Assembly: GCF_003725795.1 (NCBI RefSeq)
Contig: NZ_RBEE01000003.1
Coordinates: 1 to 64,000 of the forward strand
DNA from: Pedobacter jejuensis
Lineage (GTDB): Bacteria > Bacteroidota > Bacteroidia > Sphingobacteriales > Sphingobacteriaceae
Direction: 5' to 3'
DNA: 64,000 nucleotides
Position numbers and translations under genes: made by a program. How positions within the stretch are numbered: the stretch's first letter is position 1; every line of letters begins with the position of its first letter. Of the stretch, positions 9,797-19,052 are shown piece after piece. Under the pieces are notes generated by a model. The model was not told where the DNA came from. It was given only the letters and a program-made list of their open reading frames with translations, and did no database searches.

Positions 9797-11227
9797 CTAC
9801 CAAAGTCCGATGACTTTCCACCATAACCCGCCTACCAGAAACCAAACGAGCAAGAAAAGCACACTCATAAAAAAGCCTTGTTTCCACCAGTCCTTTAGAT
9901 CGACATAGGTGCTTCCAAAAAATATCGGCGCCGGACCGTGTCCGTAATGTGTTAAAGACCCCATCAATGAAGCGCAGGCTCCAAGAAATATTGCAAGCAT
10001 AGTTCCGGGAACACCAACAGCAATACCTACGGCTAAAAACACCGAGTACATGGCCGCAACCTGTGCGGTTGCGCTGGCAAACATATAGTGGCAATAAGAA
10101 TAAACAAGGATGATGAGCGGAAAAGCAAGTTGCCAGCTCAAATGCGCCATCTGTCCGCCCACCAGATTGCCAAACCAACCGATAAAGCCCAATGAATTTA
10201 AAAAGGATCCCATCATTACCAGGGAAGAAAACCATACGATGGTATCCCATGCCCCTTTTTCTGATTTCACATCTTCCCAGGTCAGCACGCCACATAACAG
10301 CAGGATACAAAGGCCAATTAATGCGCCCGTAGTGGCATCAATAGAAAACAGGTTACCAAAAATCCAGAGTATAAGTAAAATGAAAAATGTTGCGACCATA
10401 AGCCATTCTTTGATCGTCATCGGTCCCATTTCTTTCAACTGCTTGGCTGCGATGGCAGGTGCTTCTTTGGTTTCTTTCAGCTCAGGTGGAAATACCTTAT
10501 ATAGAAATATTGGAACAAGCAAGAAGCAAACTAACCCTGGAGCGAGTGCCGCAATGGCCCAACTTCCCCAGGTAATGGTTACGCCAAGATCTTTTGCAAA
10601 TTTTTGTGCCATCGGGTTACTGGCTGTTGCAGTAAGGAACATAACCGAGGTTATCATATTCGCGTTGTAACTGCTTAAAGTAAGAAATGCTCCAATTTTA
10701 CGGTGGGTTTCTGCCTTCTCGGGAAGAGAACCCATATTCACCGCAATAGATTTCATGATGGGAAAGATTACACCTCCTGCCCTTGCTGTATTGCTGGGAA
10801 TTGCCGGAGCTAAAATAAGATCGGCTGTATTTAATCCATACGCCAGGCCAAGCGGACTTTTACCGAAAATTTTAATAAAACTATAGGCAATCCTGGTTCC
10901 AAGACCGGTTTTAATAAATCCCCGTGCAATGAAAAAGGCTAGTCCGATAAGCCAAATGGTTGAATTACCAAAACCACTTAATGCATTTAGTATTGATTTT
11001 GTCGGATCGCCGGGTGCTAAAACCTGTGTGGCGGCACAAAGTGTGATACCGATAATAGCCATTGTACCCATTGTTGCGGCTTTGGAAATAATTCCTACGA
11101 TAGTGGCTATAAAAATAGCGAGCAAATGCCATGCGTTGGGTTTCACCCCATCGGGCACAGGAATAAACCAGATGGCCACACCTACCACAAGGGTGATGAT
11201 GAGCGATTTAAAATTGATCTCTTTCAT
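9797..11227 (-). CDS. DASS-family dicarboxylate/anion transporter
   Basis: 476 aa with about 12 hydrophobic segments, of the divalent anion:Na+ symporter (CitT/SLC13) family. Two Ser-Asn-Thr/Pro type substrate motifs are visible: PSNTARAG in the first half and TASNPMAQ in the second. Family members carry succinate, fumarate, malate, citrate or tartrate, by Na+ symport or by exchange. It lies between a porin and sdhCAB, so a C4-dicarboxylate substrate (import, or fumarate-succinate exchange) is the best guess. The porin gene ends 9 bp upstream. Confidence 0.88.
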   Translation of the reverse strand: MKEINFKSLIITLVVGVAIWFIPVPDGVKPNAWHLLAIFIATIVGIISKAATMGTMAIIGITLCAATQVLAPGDPTKSILNALSGFGNSTIWLIGLAFFIARGFIKTGLGTRIAYSFIKIFGKSPLGLAYGLNTADLILAPAIPSNTARAGGVIFPIMKSIAVNMGSLPEKAETHRKIGAFLTLSSYNANMITSVMFLTATASNPMAQKFAKDLGVTITWGSWAIAALAPGLVCFLLVPIFLYKVFPPELKETKEAPAIAAKQLKEMGPMTIKEWLMVATFFILLILWIFGNLFSIDATTGALIGLCILLLCGVLTWEDVKSEKGAWDTIVWFSSLVMMGSFLNSLGFIGWFGNLVGGQMAHLSWQLAFPLIILVYSYCHYMFASATAQVAAMYSVFLAVGIAVGVPGTMLAIFLGACASLMGSLTHYGHGPAPIFFGSTYVDLKDWWKQGFFMSVLFLLVWFLVGGLWWKVIGLW

Positions 11228-11236
11228 ATTATTGTT

Positions 11237-12385
11237 TTAAAAGCGTATTTGTAATTGAACATAGCCCAGGCTGTGATTGTAGGTCGTACTTAATGGCACC
11301 TGGTTTTTAAACCTGTCTATCGCAACGCCAACCTGAACCGCGGCATAAAAATCATCAGCAAAAATTAAGGAGACGTTGGGAATTAGGGTCTGACGGGGAT
11401 TGCTATCGAGCTTATAGTTTTCATCAAAATATTCATATCTGCAAGAGAATTCTATTGCACGCAGCCTTCGGCTTTCGTGATTGTAGCGCAGTGTCGGGAA
11501 GAAATAAAATCCCTGCATCTGGTATTCAATTATATCCGGACGGGTGAGCTGCTTATCCGAGTTATAGGCTAAAAAATTTGCTCCTGTTTTGTATTCAGCC
11601 ATTAAAAGCAGGTCAAATTTCTTGGTTAAAGATATTTTAGCCGTTGCATCCGCACCATAAGCTTTACCAATGCTGCTGGATGCCAAACTACCCGAACCTG
11701 CATTGATGCCAATGGTAAAGTCTTTTAAAAAATCAGCTTCCAGCCTGCCATAAAGATTTTTGGTGTTGTTATCATCCGAAGACTGGTTCTTGTTATTTCC
11801 ATTGTAAGCACCTGCAAAATAGCGTACTTTGCCTCCAGGGATAACATTGCCCAAAACGGAAATCCCGGTTTGAAAACTCTGCCATCCGTTTTTCCCAAAG
11901 GCATAATACTGATTGGAAAAATCAAGAGTACGAATGATGTCGACCGCCATAGCATCCTCTATACCAAAAAATGGACGAAACTGCCCTGCCTGAATATGAA
12001 AATATTCATTGAGGGAGTATTTAATGTAGGCGTTTTCAAGTACTTTGTTGGTCGGGTCGCTATTAAACTCAGCAAGGTTGGCCAAAATGTTCGCTGAAAA
12101 ATGATCATTGATATCACCTTTCACCATCACCCTGGCCCGTTTTACCAGAAAAGTATTTGATATGGCTTTTGAGCTTCCTGGATCGAAGTTCTTACCATTA
12201 ATGTCAGCATTCTTATTCAGAGCAATTACATACCTGGTTTGCAGAACGCCAGCAAAAGAAAGTTTTCTTTTGTAGGCAGAATAGTTTTTAAGGGTATCAC
12301 TCAGTCTTGTCCGATCCTTTTGTTGCGCCCCGCTCACAAATGGACTGATCATGAAGATTATTACAAGTAAGTTGAAGTATTTCAC
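11237..12385 (-). CDS. Outer-membrane porin (OprO/OprP-like)
   Basis: 382 aa with a cleavable signal peptide (MKYFNLLVIIFMISPFVSGA). The rest alternates in beta-strand style and ends in an aromatic residue (VQLQIRF), as outer-membrane barrels do. The segments AGQFRPFFGIED and LARVMVKGDIN-like strands are typical of phosphate-selective-porin-type proteins found beside anion transporters. It heads the operon, and its upstream region carries two FNR-like sites. It probably admits organic anions for the DASS transporter; the substrate is inferred from context. Confidence 0.8.
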   Translation of the reverse strand: MKYFNLLVIIFMISPFVSGAQQKDRTRLSDTLKNYSAYKRKLSFAGVLQTRYVIALNKNADINGKNFDPGSSKAISNTFLVKRARVMVKGDINDHFSANILANLAEFNSDPTNKVLENAYIKYSLNEYFHIQAGQFRPFFGIEDAMAVDIIRTLDFSNQYYAFGKNGWQSFQTGISVLGNVIPGGKVRYFAGAYNGNNKNQSSDDNNTKNLYGRLEADFLKDFTIGINAGSGSLASSSIGKAYGADATAKISLTKKFDLLLMAEYKTGANFLAYNSDKQLTRPDIIEYQMQGFYFFPTLRYNHESRRLRAIEFSCRYEYFDENYKLDSNPRQTLIPNVSLIFADDFYAAVQVGVAIDRFKNQVPLSTTYNHSLGYVQLQIRF

Positions 12386-12414
12386 GATGTGTTTTTTTTG
12401 TTGTTAATGTGCTG

Positions 12415-12479
12415 TAAAGGTGCGCAAGGCTAGGTAGCTCAACCATGACCGCTATCAAGAGATGAGGTGATGTCGATCA
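12415..12479 (-). promoter_or_regulatory. Porin-DASS-sdh promoter with two FNR-like sites
   Basis: TGACCGCTATCA (12446-12457) and TGATGTCGATCA (12468-12479) are centred exactly 22 bp apart. On the minus strand the -7-like box CACCTTTA (12415-12422) lies 33 bp from the first centre and 55 bp from the second. This is the same spacing seen at ten other promoters of the window. Confidence 0.6.
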
Positions 12480-12557
12480 GTAGCCATCAAACACATTTAA
12501 GGCTATCTTGTGAAAAGTGATAACCAATTCAGGTCTATCCGTATCAAATAACTATTT

Positions 12558-12953
12558 ATGCCCTATCTTCAGTTGGAAGTAATCAGAAACTACCCTTATG
12601 CAACCAAAAAATTATTGGCGAAAAGAATCGGCGAGGTCTATTCGAAAGTAATGAAAGCAGATCAAAACTGCATAACCGTAAGTATCCGTGAACTAGGAGA
12701 AGGCGCTATTTGGCGCTGCGGAGATGGAGAGCCTATGCCAGCAGCAATTATGATGTGCGATATTAGAAAAGGAAGGGATGCACATGTAAGAACAGAACTT
12801 TTCAGGGCCCTTATTGATATGTGCAATGAGGTGCTAGGGCTGGAAACCGGGCAGCTTAATATCGAATTTACCCAGCACAACGGCGATGAAATGTATCACC
12901 AGCGGCTGGGAAGTTTTAGTGCAGAATGGAATGAGGACGAGGGATCGCTATGA
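12558..12953 (+). CDS. Tautomerase-superfamily protein
   Basis: 131 aa. It begins MPYLQLEV, so removal of Met would expose the Pro1 that acts as general base in the 4-oxalocrotonate tautomerase/MIF superfamily. The length fits a double beta-alpha-beta unit, longer than the 62-aa monomers. The substrate is unknown. It is divergent from the porin operon and shares its intergenic region, but I see no -7 box in its direction at the spacing used by the minus-strand promoter. Confidence 0.7.
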   Translation: MPYLQLEVIRNYPYATKKLLAKRIGEVYSKVMKADQNCITVSIRELGEGAIWRCGDGEPMPAAIMMCDIRKGRDAHVRTELFRALIDMCNEVLGLETGQLNIEFTQHNGDEMYHQRLGSFSAEWNEDEGSL

Positions 12954-12969
12954 CCAATCCCTTAAAGGC

Positions 12970-14472
12970 TTATCGCCTGGAGCTGATTTTCTTATCTGAT
13001 GCAAGCAGCTTTTCGTACCCATACATGGCCATTTCCAGCGATCTGTCTTGCGCATAGATATCCCTATAAATAACAAGCTGACTATCGACCATTTCACAGG
13101 TCAGGTAAGTTATTTTTATCGGAACGGATTTGTTTAGCTTAAAATCTGTGGTTTTATCATTTGCAATTGAAGCAAGAAGTGATGATTTTTTATTGGAAGC
13201 CCCATCCTGAATCAAAAGCAATCCGGCAAGTTTTTCTGCCTGATCAATCTGGATACAGCCCGTACTCAAGGCCCTTTGCGCTGAGCGTGCTAATTTAGGT
13301 AAGGGCATGCCGTGGAGATATATACCTGCGTCACCTGAAAAACGGAAAAGCACTTTACCCATTGTATTACCACAACCCTCGGATTGCCTTGAATAATAGC
13401 CTTTTGACTGCGATTTTATCTGCTGGAGTTTCTTCGCCGTGATTTCCACCAACTTACCCTTTGCATTATATATGGCATAATGGTTATTGTCCAGATAGTC
13501 AGTGTTTTTTATTGCTCCTGGCAGAACTTCACTTATAAATGCTTTAGCACTTACCCTTCGGTCTGGCACAGCGGTAATATCCGTCAGCATACTTTCAAAT
13601 ATTGGCGTAGGCGAAGATGGTTTTCCCACAATAATATTAAAAACATATACCGAGTCTTTTAGCTTCATTTTGGCGCTAAATGCAGGAATATTGATGATTA
13701 AACTTGGGGTTTGGCTGGCAGAAAGCCATCTTAAACGTTCCATATTTATCGTCATTTTCTTAACACTTTCCTCTGGGAATTCATAGCTGTCCTCCAGATA
13801 CTGGCCGCGTACAAGATGAAGATATTTTTGCAGGTCATCATATTCTTTTGAAGAGGGCTGTACTGAGGCAATTTCATTATAGAAATCTTTGCTTTCCATT
13901 AAAGACAGTAATCTGAGCTCAGCACTAAAATCCCCATAACCGCCTTCGTCAATTCTGGAAGGGGGCAGCGTGGTGTTGAATTTTCCGTAGTGCAGATGGT
14001 TCATAAAGGTAATCATGGCATCGGTCATCAGCACATCGAATATTGCCCGCTGGCCGCCACCAAGCATATCGGGCGCCTCTGATAAGGCTGTAACCTGCTC
14101 GTAAATAAGCTCACTGGGATGAAAATCCTGGCGTTTAAGACCGAACTGGGAAACGCAATCCAGGATCATCATCGCCGGAGCAAGTTGCCTGTTGTGGTTT
14201 TGCTTTTCCACCCAGGCCAGTTTATAACCTTTTTCTTTGTAAAAGCGCTCTACAGACTTCGGATAATTTAGTGTACCCTGGCAGGCTAAAAGCTGCGCTT
14301 TGGTCTGCTCGGAAATAAAAGCATTTTGTTTTTCTCCCTCCTTAGTAAAAGTAATTGCAGGATTCTGCGCCAGTACGTTAAAGGAGATATGTGCAAGAAG
14401 GCAGATCATCCATATGATGAAAACGGTTCTATAGCTTTTTGAAAGCTGCTTGGTTCTAAAGATATTTTTCAT
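12970..14472 (-). CDS. L,D-transpeptidase (YkuD/YcbB type), periplasmic
   Basis: 500 aa. An N-terminal hydrophobic signal (about 15-36, ending NVLAQ) exports it. A scaffold region with peptidoglycan-binding-like character (YKEKGYKLAWVE) precedes the YkuD catalytic domain. The catalytic motif is YLHGMP followed by ALSTGCIQ, with the nucleophilic Cys in S-T-G-C; the usual His of SHGC is Thr here. The enzyme would make 3-3 peptidoglycan cross-links or attach proteins to the wall. It is the last gene of a probable Usp-unknown-transpeptidase operon, linking it to envelope stress. A second such enzyme is encoded at 31150-32778. Confidence 0.85.
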   Translation of the reverse strand: MKNIFRTKQLSKSYRTVFIIWMICLLAHISFNVLAQNPAITFTKEGEKQNAFISEQTKAQLLACQGTLNYPKSVERFYKEKGYKLAWVEKQNHNRQLAPAMMILDCVSQFGLKRQDFHPSELIYEQVTALSEAPDMLGGGQRAIFDVLMTDAMITFMNHLHYGKFNTTLPPSRIDEGGYGDFSAELRLLSLMESKDFYNEIASVQPSSKEYDDLQKYLHLVRGQYLEDSYEFPEESVKKMTINMERLRWLSASQTPSLIINIPAFSAKMKLKDSVYVFNIIVGKPSSPTPIFESMLTDITAVPDRRVSAKAFISEVLPGAIKNTDYLDNNHYAIYNAKGKLVEITAKKLQQIKSQSKGYYSRQSEGCGNTMGKVLFRFSGDAGIYLHGMPLPKLARSAQRALSTGCIQIDQAEKLAGLLLIQDGASNKKSSLLASIANDKTTDFKLNKSVPIKITYLTCEMVDSQLVIYRDIYAQDRSLEMAMYGYEKLLASDKKISSRR

Positions 14473-14580
14473 CTGTTTATTTATTGTTTTTAATGGTGAT
14501 GAAGCTTTCAGGATTTTTTGTAAACTTTAATGGGTTCAGTGTTCAACTACTTAGCAGAAGAAAAAAAGCCGTCGATGAAT

Positions 14581-14997
14581 TTATGCTATTTCTTGCCGAG
14601 CTTTTATAACTTGCTGTATCAGTAAAAAAAGTTCTTTTTTCAAGGTTCTGTAAGCCGTTGTGAGATGAGTCATCTCATGTTCCATTTGCTCATGTTTAAC
14701 TGACAGGAATTCGCCGCGGTCAAATACCAAATCTTCGGTCTGCCCTTCCAAATCTTTAAGATGCTCGATAAGGTGGATGTCTGCACTATACTTATCCTTT
14801 TCAAGCTGAAGTAGTTTAGCGCCTACGCTTTTTAGTGCTTCAAAATATTCAGGACCCGAAAGGCGGATAAAATGGTCATCTAAAAGGTGGTGCAGGAAAA
14901 CGATTTCGATTTTAAAAAAATCTACGTCGGATGCCCAGTGCCGGGCTATAGCATGATATTGACGATACTCTGCAGAGGTGCTGTTTATGGTATTCAT
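14581..14997 (-). CDS. Uncharacterised helical protein
   Basis: 138 aa with no signal peptide. It is almost entirely helical and charged, probably a four-helix or coiled-coil cytoplasmic protein. His/Asp/Glu residues in HHLLDDHF and KHEQMEHEMTH could bind metal, as in hemerythrin-like folds, but no family motif is recognised. It lies 24 bp after the Usp gene and upstream of the transpeptidase, so it is probably co-expressed with both. Confidence 0.6.
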   Translation of the reverse strand: MNTINSTSAEYRQYHAIARHWASDVDFFKIEIVFLHHLLDDHFIRLSGPEYFEALKSVGAKLLQLEKDKYSADIHLIEHLKDLEGQTEDLVFDRGEFLSVKHEQMEHEMTHLTTAYRTLKKELFLLIQQVIKARQEIA

Positions 14998-15021
14998 ATT
15001 AGATTATTTTAGTAGAAAGGG

Positions 15022-15846
15022 TTAAAATGGAAAGATTAGCAATGGCACAGGCTTATAGCGTGCACATTTGTCTTTAAAATATTGTTTGGTTAGGGTATTA
15101 AAATGAAAATGCTGATTAACCATAACCAACAGGTCGGCCTGCATACCACTTACCATAATTTCCAGGGTGTTCAGTTCATCGTTTTTTTCCAGCATATTCA
15201 GGAACAGTTTTGAGTAACCTACATTCAGGCTCACTTCCTGGTTAAAAATATTCTCCGCCTCTTTCATTGCAATTTCGGGAAGTCCGCTTGCGGAGCTGTG
15301 TGCAATTACAAGATTGGCCTTCCAGCATCCTGCAAGTCTAACCAGAAACCTGACGGTTTCAATTCCGCAGAAACGTAGGTCGGTTAGATAGACCAGTCGG
15401 GTAAATTCATTTTCTGACCATGAAGATGGAACGAGCAGTAAGGGAACCTGAAGCTGATCCAGCAAAGTATTGATCGCTAAATTCACATTAAGCAGTGCCT
15501 GAGGAAGAAATTCATCCATTCCCTTTACAACCATATAAATATCATTTCTTATGGAAAGCAGAAAAAGTCCTTTTCTATCCACTTCAACCTCCTGAATCAG
15601 CGGACTGAAGCCGGGATGCAGTTTTTTTCTCCTGAGCAGCTTTTTCATCAAAGGCGTATGGATAGGTTCTGCGATGGTTTCGTCATGAGAACTTCCTGCC
15701 CATCCGTAATCCCGCGAATCAAGCTTTAACTCCATACTGGTTGCAATAATGATATTCATATGCAAGCGCTGGGCAAGTACAAGTGCAAATCCCGCAGCAT
15801 GTTCTGCTTCCTGACTATGATCGTTGATGACAAGTATCGTTTTCAT
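15022..15846 (-). CDS. Universal stress protein family, tandem-domain, divergent
   Basis: 274 aa. It opens MKTILVINDHSQEAEHAAGFALVLA, the first strand and helix of a UspA fold, and repeats the fold in the second half (VYLTDLRFCGIETVRFLV; DLLVMVNQHFHF). The Walker-like G-2x-G-9x-G-S/T motif of ATP-binding Usps is missing from both halves, so nucleotide binding is doubtful. It has its own promoter with a perfect ATGAT-N4-ATCAT palindrome (15906-15919) and heads the operon with the 138-aa gene and the transpeptidase. It is one of three Usp genes in the window. Confidence 0.78.
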   Translation of the reverse strand: MKTILVINDHSQEAEHAAGFALVLAQRLHMNIIIATSMELKLDSRDYGWAGSSHDETIAEPIHTPLMKKLLRRKKLHPGFSPLIQEVEVDRKGLFLLSIRNDIYMVVKGMDEFLPQALLNVNLAINTLLDQLQVPLLLVPSSWSENEFTRLVYLTDLRFCGIETVRFLVRLAGCWKANLVIAHSSASGLPEIAMKEAENIFNQEVSLNVGYSKLFLNMLEKNDELNTLEIMVSGMQADLLVMVNQHFHFNTLTKQYFKDKCARYKPVPLLIFPF

Positions 15847-15875
15847 TTGAAATATTTTAAGCTATCTGCTGAGCA

Positions 15876-15918
15876 TAAATATCTGCATATACTTTAGCAG
15901 CCTAAATGATGGCAATCA
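15876..15918 (-). promoter_or_regulatory. Usp promoter with FNR-like site
   Basis: TGATGGCAATCA (15907-15918) sits inside the perfect palindrome ATGAT-GGCA-ATCAT. The minus-strand box GATATTTA (15876-15883) is centred 33 bp downstream, matching four of six bases of TAnnTTTG. Confidence 0.55.
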
Positions 15919-16125
15919 TGTTATAGATTGTTTATCGTCACCAAAGCAGAACTGATATTATAGAGAGGCATTAGTTTCATTTATCACGAAACTTCAAATG
16001 TTTACAACAAGATGCAAACTGGATCGAAAACCCAATTCCTAATGTAAATTTTAGCGGATTGGTCAATGAAAATTTGACCTGACGATATTTCACCAAGGCC
16101 AAGTAAATTATATGTCAGTAGAAAT

Positions 16126-17796
16126 CTATTTTTTTGAAACTTTCAATCTGTTAAAGAACTTTAAGCCTTCTAACCAGATAACAGCAATAAAACCTGCGAT
16201 AAAACAAAGCGAGAACTGTTTTAAGTTCAAAGGAGAAAAGCCAAAGAAAAGGCTGACCGGAGTAATATAGATCATGATTAAAGTAAGGGAAAGCGTGATG
16301 GTGATAACAATGGGAACCAGATTATTTTTATATTGTATGGTTTCGACAATTGAGTAAAAGAAAGACCGATTGACCAAGGTGAGAAAGATATTTGATACCA
16401 CAAGAACGCTGAAGGTCATGGTTCGGACGACACTTTCATTAAAATTGCATGCAATGGCATATCTATATATTAGTAATGCAGCAAGGGCTATACAAATGCC
16501 CTGTATAATACTAAGCAGTAACTCTTTAATATTAAAAAACGTATCTGCAGGCAACCTTGGTTTTCGAGACATTGCGTTTTTTTCCATGGGTTCATTTTCA
16601 TAAATGATTGAACAGGTAGGCCCCATGATAAGCTCAAGAAATATAATGTGAATTGGAGAAAAAAGGTTTGGATAACGCCAGCCAAATGCCAGAGGAATAA
16701 AAACACAGAGGATAATGGGAATGTGTATTGAAATGATGTATTGGATTTCCTTTTTTAAATTGGCATAAATTCTTCTTCCCATAGCTACGGCATCAACCAT
16801 TTTGGAAAGATCATCTTCCGGCAGAATCAAAGAGGCGGCTTGCTTGGCAATTTCAGTTCCCTTTTTTCCCATTGCGATCCCAATGTTTGCGGCCTTAAGT
16901 GCCGGTCCATCATTAACGCCATCACCGGTCATGGCTACAATTTCGCCGTTGGCTTTAAGCGCATTAATGATTCTAAGCTTAGCTTCGGGGAACATCCTGG
17001 TAAAAACCTGTATCTCTTTAACCTGTCTTTGAAGCTCTAAATCGCTCAGCTTCATCAGCTCATCACCATTCATGCCTTTTCCTGCTCCCTTTAATCCAAT
17101 TTCCCGGGCTATAAAACCAGTGGTCTGGGCATTATCACCGGTTATGATTTTAACAACTATCCCTGCCTGATAAAAATCTTTCATCACCGAACGGATATTC
17201 TTCTTAGGTGGGTCGTTAAAGGCGATAAGCCCGCTAAAAACCATAGGTAATTCCTGCTGCGTTTTTGGAAAGTCTAAACCCCGAAAATCTACAGAAGCAA
17301 CGCCCAGAACACGATACCCGTTTGAGGATAAAGTTTCGACTGCTTTCAAAACTTCCGTCTTTTCATCCTTTGTGAGATGGCATACCTCAATGATGGCTTC
17401 GGGGGCACCTTTAGCTGCAACCACCCTATTGCCGTTTTTATCTTCAAGAATATGGGTCATCATTGGAGGCTTTCCGCTTAATGGATACTCATGCCGCATT
17501 GAAAATCTGGTTCTTTTATCGTTGGTACAATACTTAATATATTTTTCAACAATGGAAATTTCCATGGGGTCGAATGGAATGGGTTCGCTTGCCCACATCG
17601 CTGTTTCAATCAGCAAAAGTAGTTCTGTATCCGGAGTACCATTAAGATCGGTAAACTTCCCTGACTGCGGCAAATAAGCACGATCGAGACTCATGCGGTT
17701 TTCTGTTAATGTGCCTGTTTTATCGGTACATATTACCGTTGCACTTCCCAGGGTCTCAACGGTTTTCATCTGTTTAACGATAATGCCCAACTTCAT
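16126..17796 (-). pseudogene. P-type cation ATPase, C-terminal half (cut by an amber codon)
   Basis: 556 aa in the same frame as the half at 17803-18633, separated only by TAG (17803-17805) and two codons (R, L). It contains the phosphorylation motif DKTGTLTEN, the nucleotide-binding domain, the TGDNAQT and GDGVNDGPALKAAN motifs and about six C-terminal membrane helices. Together the halves make about 835 residues, the normal length of this bacterial P-type family. The ATG at 17796 is an internal Met of the membrane-to-phosphorylation linker, not a natural start. The catalytic half without its first four helices and actuator domain should not pump. Readthrough of TAG is possible but unsupported. 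Confidence 0.8.
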
Positions 17797-17802
17797 CAGC
17801 CG

Positions 17803-18633
17803 CTAGGCACCAAGTGCCATAAAGCTAGTGAAGGCCACGGGGATTTCTTCGGGAATAATACTCATGGCCAAGGTGAGGGATTTAAGCAAACTGTCGAGAA
17901 ACAGAGGGCTATGTATAAAATTGATAATCCAAACCATCAGAAATACAATGCCGCCGACAATTACCATTTTTCTGACAAAACTATTGACCTGCAGTTCAAG
18001 TGGTGTCTTTTGTTCTTTTATCATCGAGAGGCTCGTACCTATCTTTCCAAGACGTGTTTCTAATCCGATGGCAGTTACAGTTGCAATTGCAAGCCCTGTT
18101 ATAGCAGTAGTTCCTCTATAAACGCCCCTATCTGCAGATTCAGTATTCTTAAAAACGGGCAATGACTCTCCGGTTAGCAGGGATTCGTTTACAGAGAAAT
18201 CGTTGGCATGGAAGATTATGCCATCAGCAGGAATGGACGAACCTTCCTCAATGAGCATGCTGTCTCCAACAACAAGAGATTCAGTCTGGATATCGCTCAC
18301 TAAACCCTTTCGAATGACTTTGCAGCTTGGCTTATTATATGATTGGAGTTTGCTCAGAGCATTTCGGCTCCTGGAATCTTGAAACAAAGTAATCAGGCAA
18401 AGAAACAATATGGAGATTGATAAGAATATGCCGTTTGAAAAATCTCCGCTAAGGAAGTATATGGAGGAAGCTATTAAAAGAATAATGATCATAGGCTCTT
18501 TTAAGAGCTTTAGCAGTACAGAAAAAATACCGCCTTCTGAATCACAAGTTAAAATATTTAGGCCATATTTTTCCCGCGATTCTTTGATCTGTACATCTGA
18601 TAGACCTTCCGCTCCAAAATTGTTCATAGCCAT
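17803..18633 (-). pseudogene. P-type cation ATPase, N-terminal half (cut by an amber codon)
   Basis: 276 aa: cation-ATPase N-terminal segment, helices M1-M2, the actuator domain with the TGES loop (NESLLTGESLPV), and M3-M4 with SIIPEEIPVAFTSFMALG. The PEE(I/F)P ion-binding motif is that of bacterial plasma-membrane-type ATPases of unsettled specificity. The frame stops at TAG where relatives have an aromatic residue (Tyr or Trp), so one base change explains the break. Everything else in both halves looks intact, which suggests a recent event. The intact ATPase at 21324-24017 may cover its role. Confidence 0.8.
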
Positions 18634-18656
18634 CTGTAATTAATAATTCAATCAGT

Positions 18657-18854
18657 TTATTTTTTAGAATGCTTGAATATGCACCCAATAAAATGGAACA
18701 GCGGTTGGTAAGGCCAAAGGGTTAATTGCTTTGAAAGTTCAATTAAGAGATAACGCGTGGCTATCCAGTTCAAAACAACAAACCTTGTGTGGAGGTAAAT
18801 CCTGGCAAGGTCAAAAGAATGATTTTCTGGCTTATCTTTTTCAAATGGTTGCAT
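18657..18854 (-). CDS. Small hypothetical protein, doubtful
   Basis: 65 aa, in the orientation of the split ATPase and ending 23 bp before it. A hydrophobic stretch (TRFVVLNWIATRYLLIELS) could be one membrane helix. I recognise no family. It directly abuts a dispersed repeat. It may be real, a remnant or chance. Confidence 0.25.
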   Translation of the reverse strand: MQPFEKDKPENHSFDLARIYLHTRFVVLNWIATRYLLIELSKQLTLWPYQPLFHFIGCIFKHSKK

Positions 18855-18879
18855 GGTTTATAAACCTAAGAGTTCAATT

Positions 18880-19052
18880 ATATCTTTCACATTATTAATA
18901 AGCTGTCTTTTTTTAGTTAACGTCACCCTGAATTTATTTCAGGGTCTTGCTTGCAGGAAAGATGCTGAAATAAATTCAGCATGACGTGTCGTACAAGCAA
19001 TACGGCTGTAAAACAGCAAATTCATTAAGTTTAATAATCGAGCTCAAGTTAT
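18880..19052. repeat. Dispersed palindromic repeat, copy 4
   Basis: Core at 18921-18987 with both arms intact, flanked by CACATTATTAATAAGCTG and by ATTAAGTTTAATAATCGAGCTCA, as in copies 2 and 5. It runs into the last codons of the BON gene that ends at 19044, so the repeat supplies or abuts that gene's 3' end. Confidence 0.85.

Noticed and set aside
17803-17805. TAG as a pyrrolysine or programmed readthrough codon
   Set aside because: No pyrrolysine genes are seen and the lineage is not known to use it; a point mutation is simpler.
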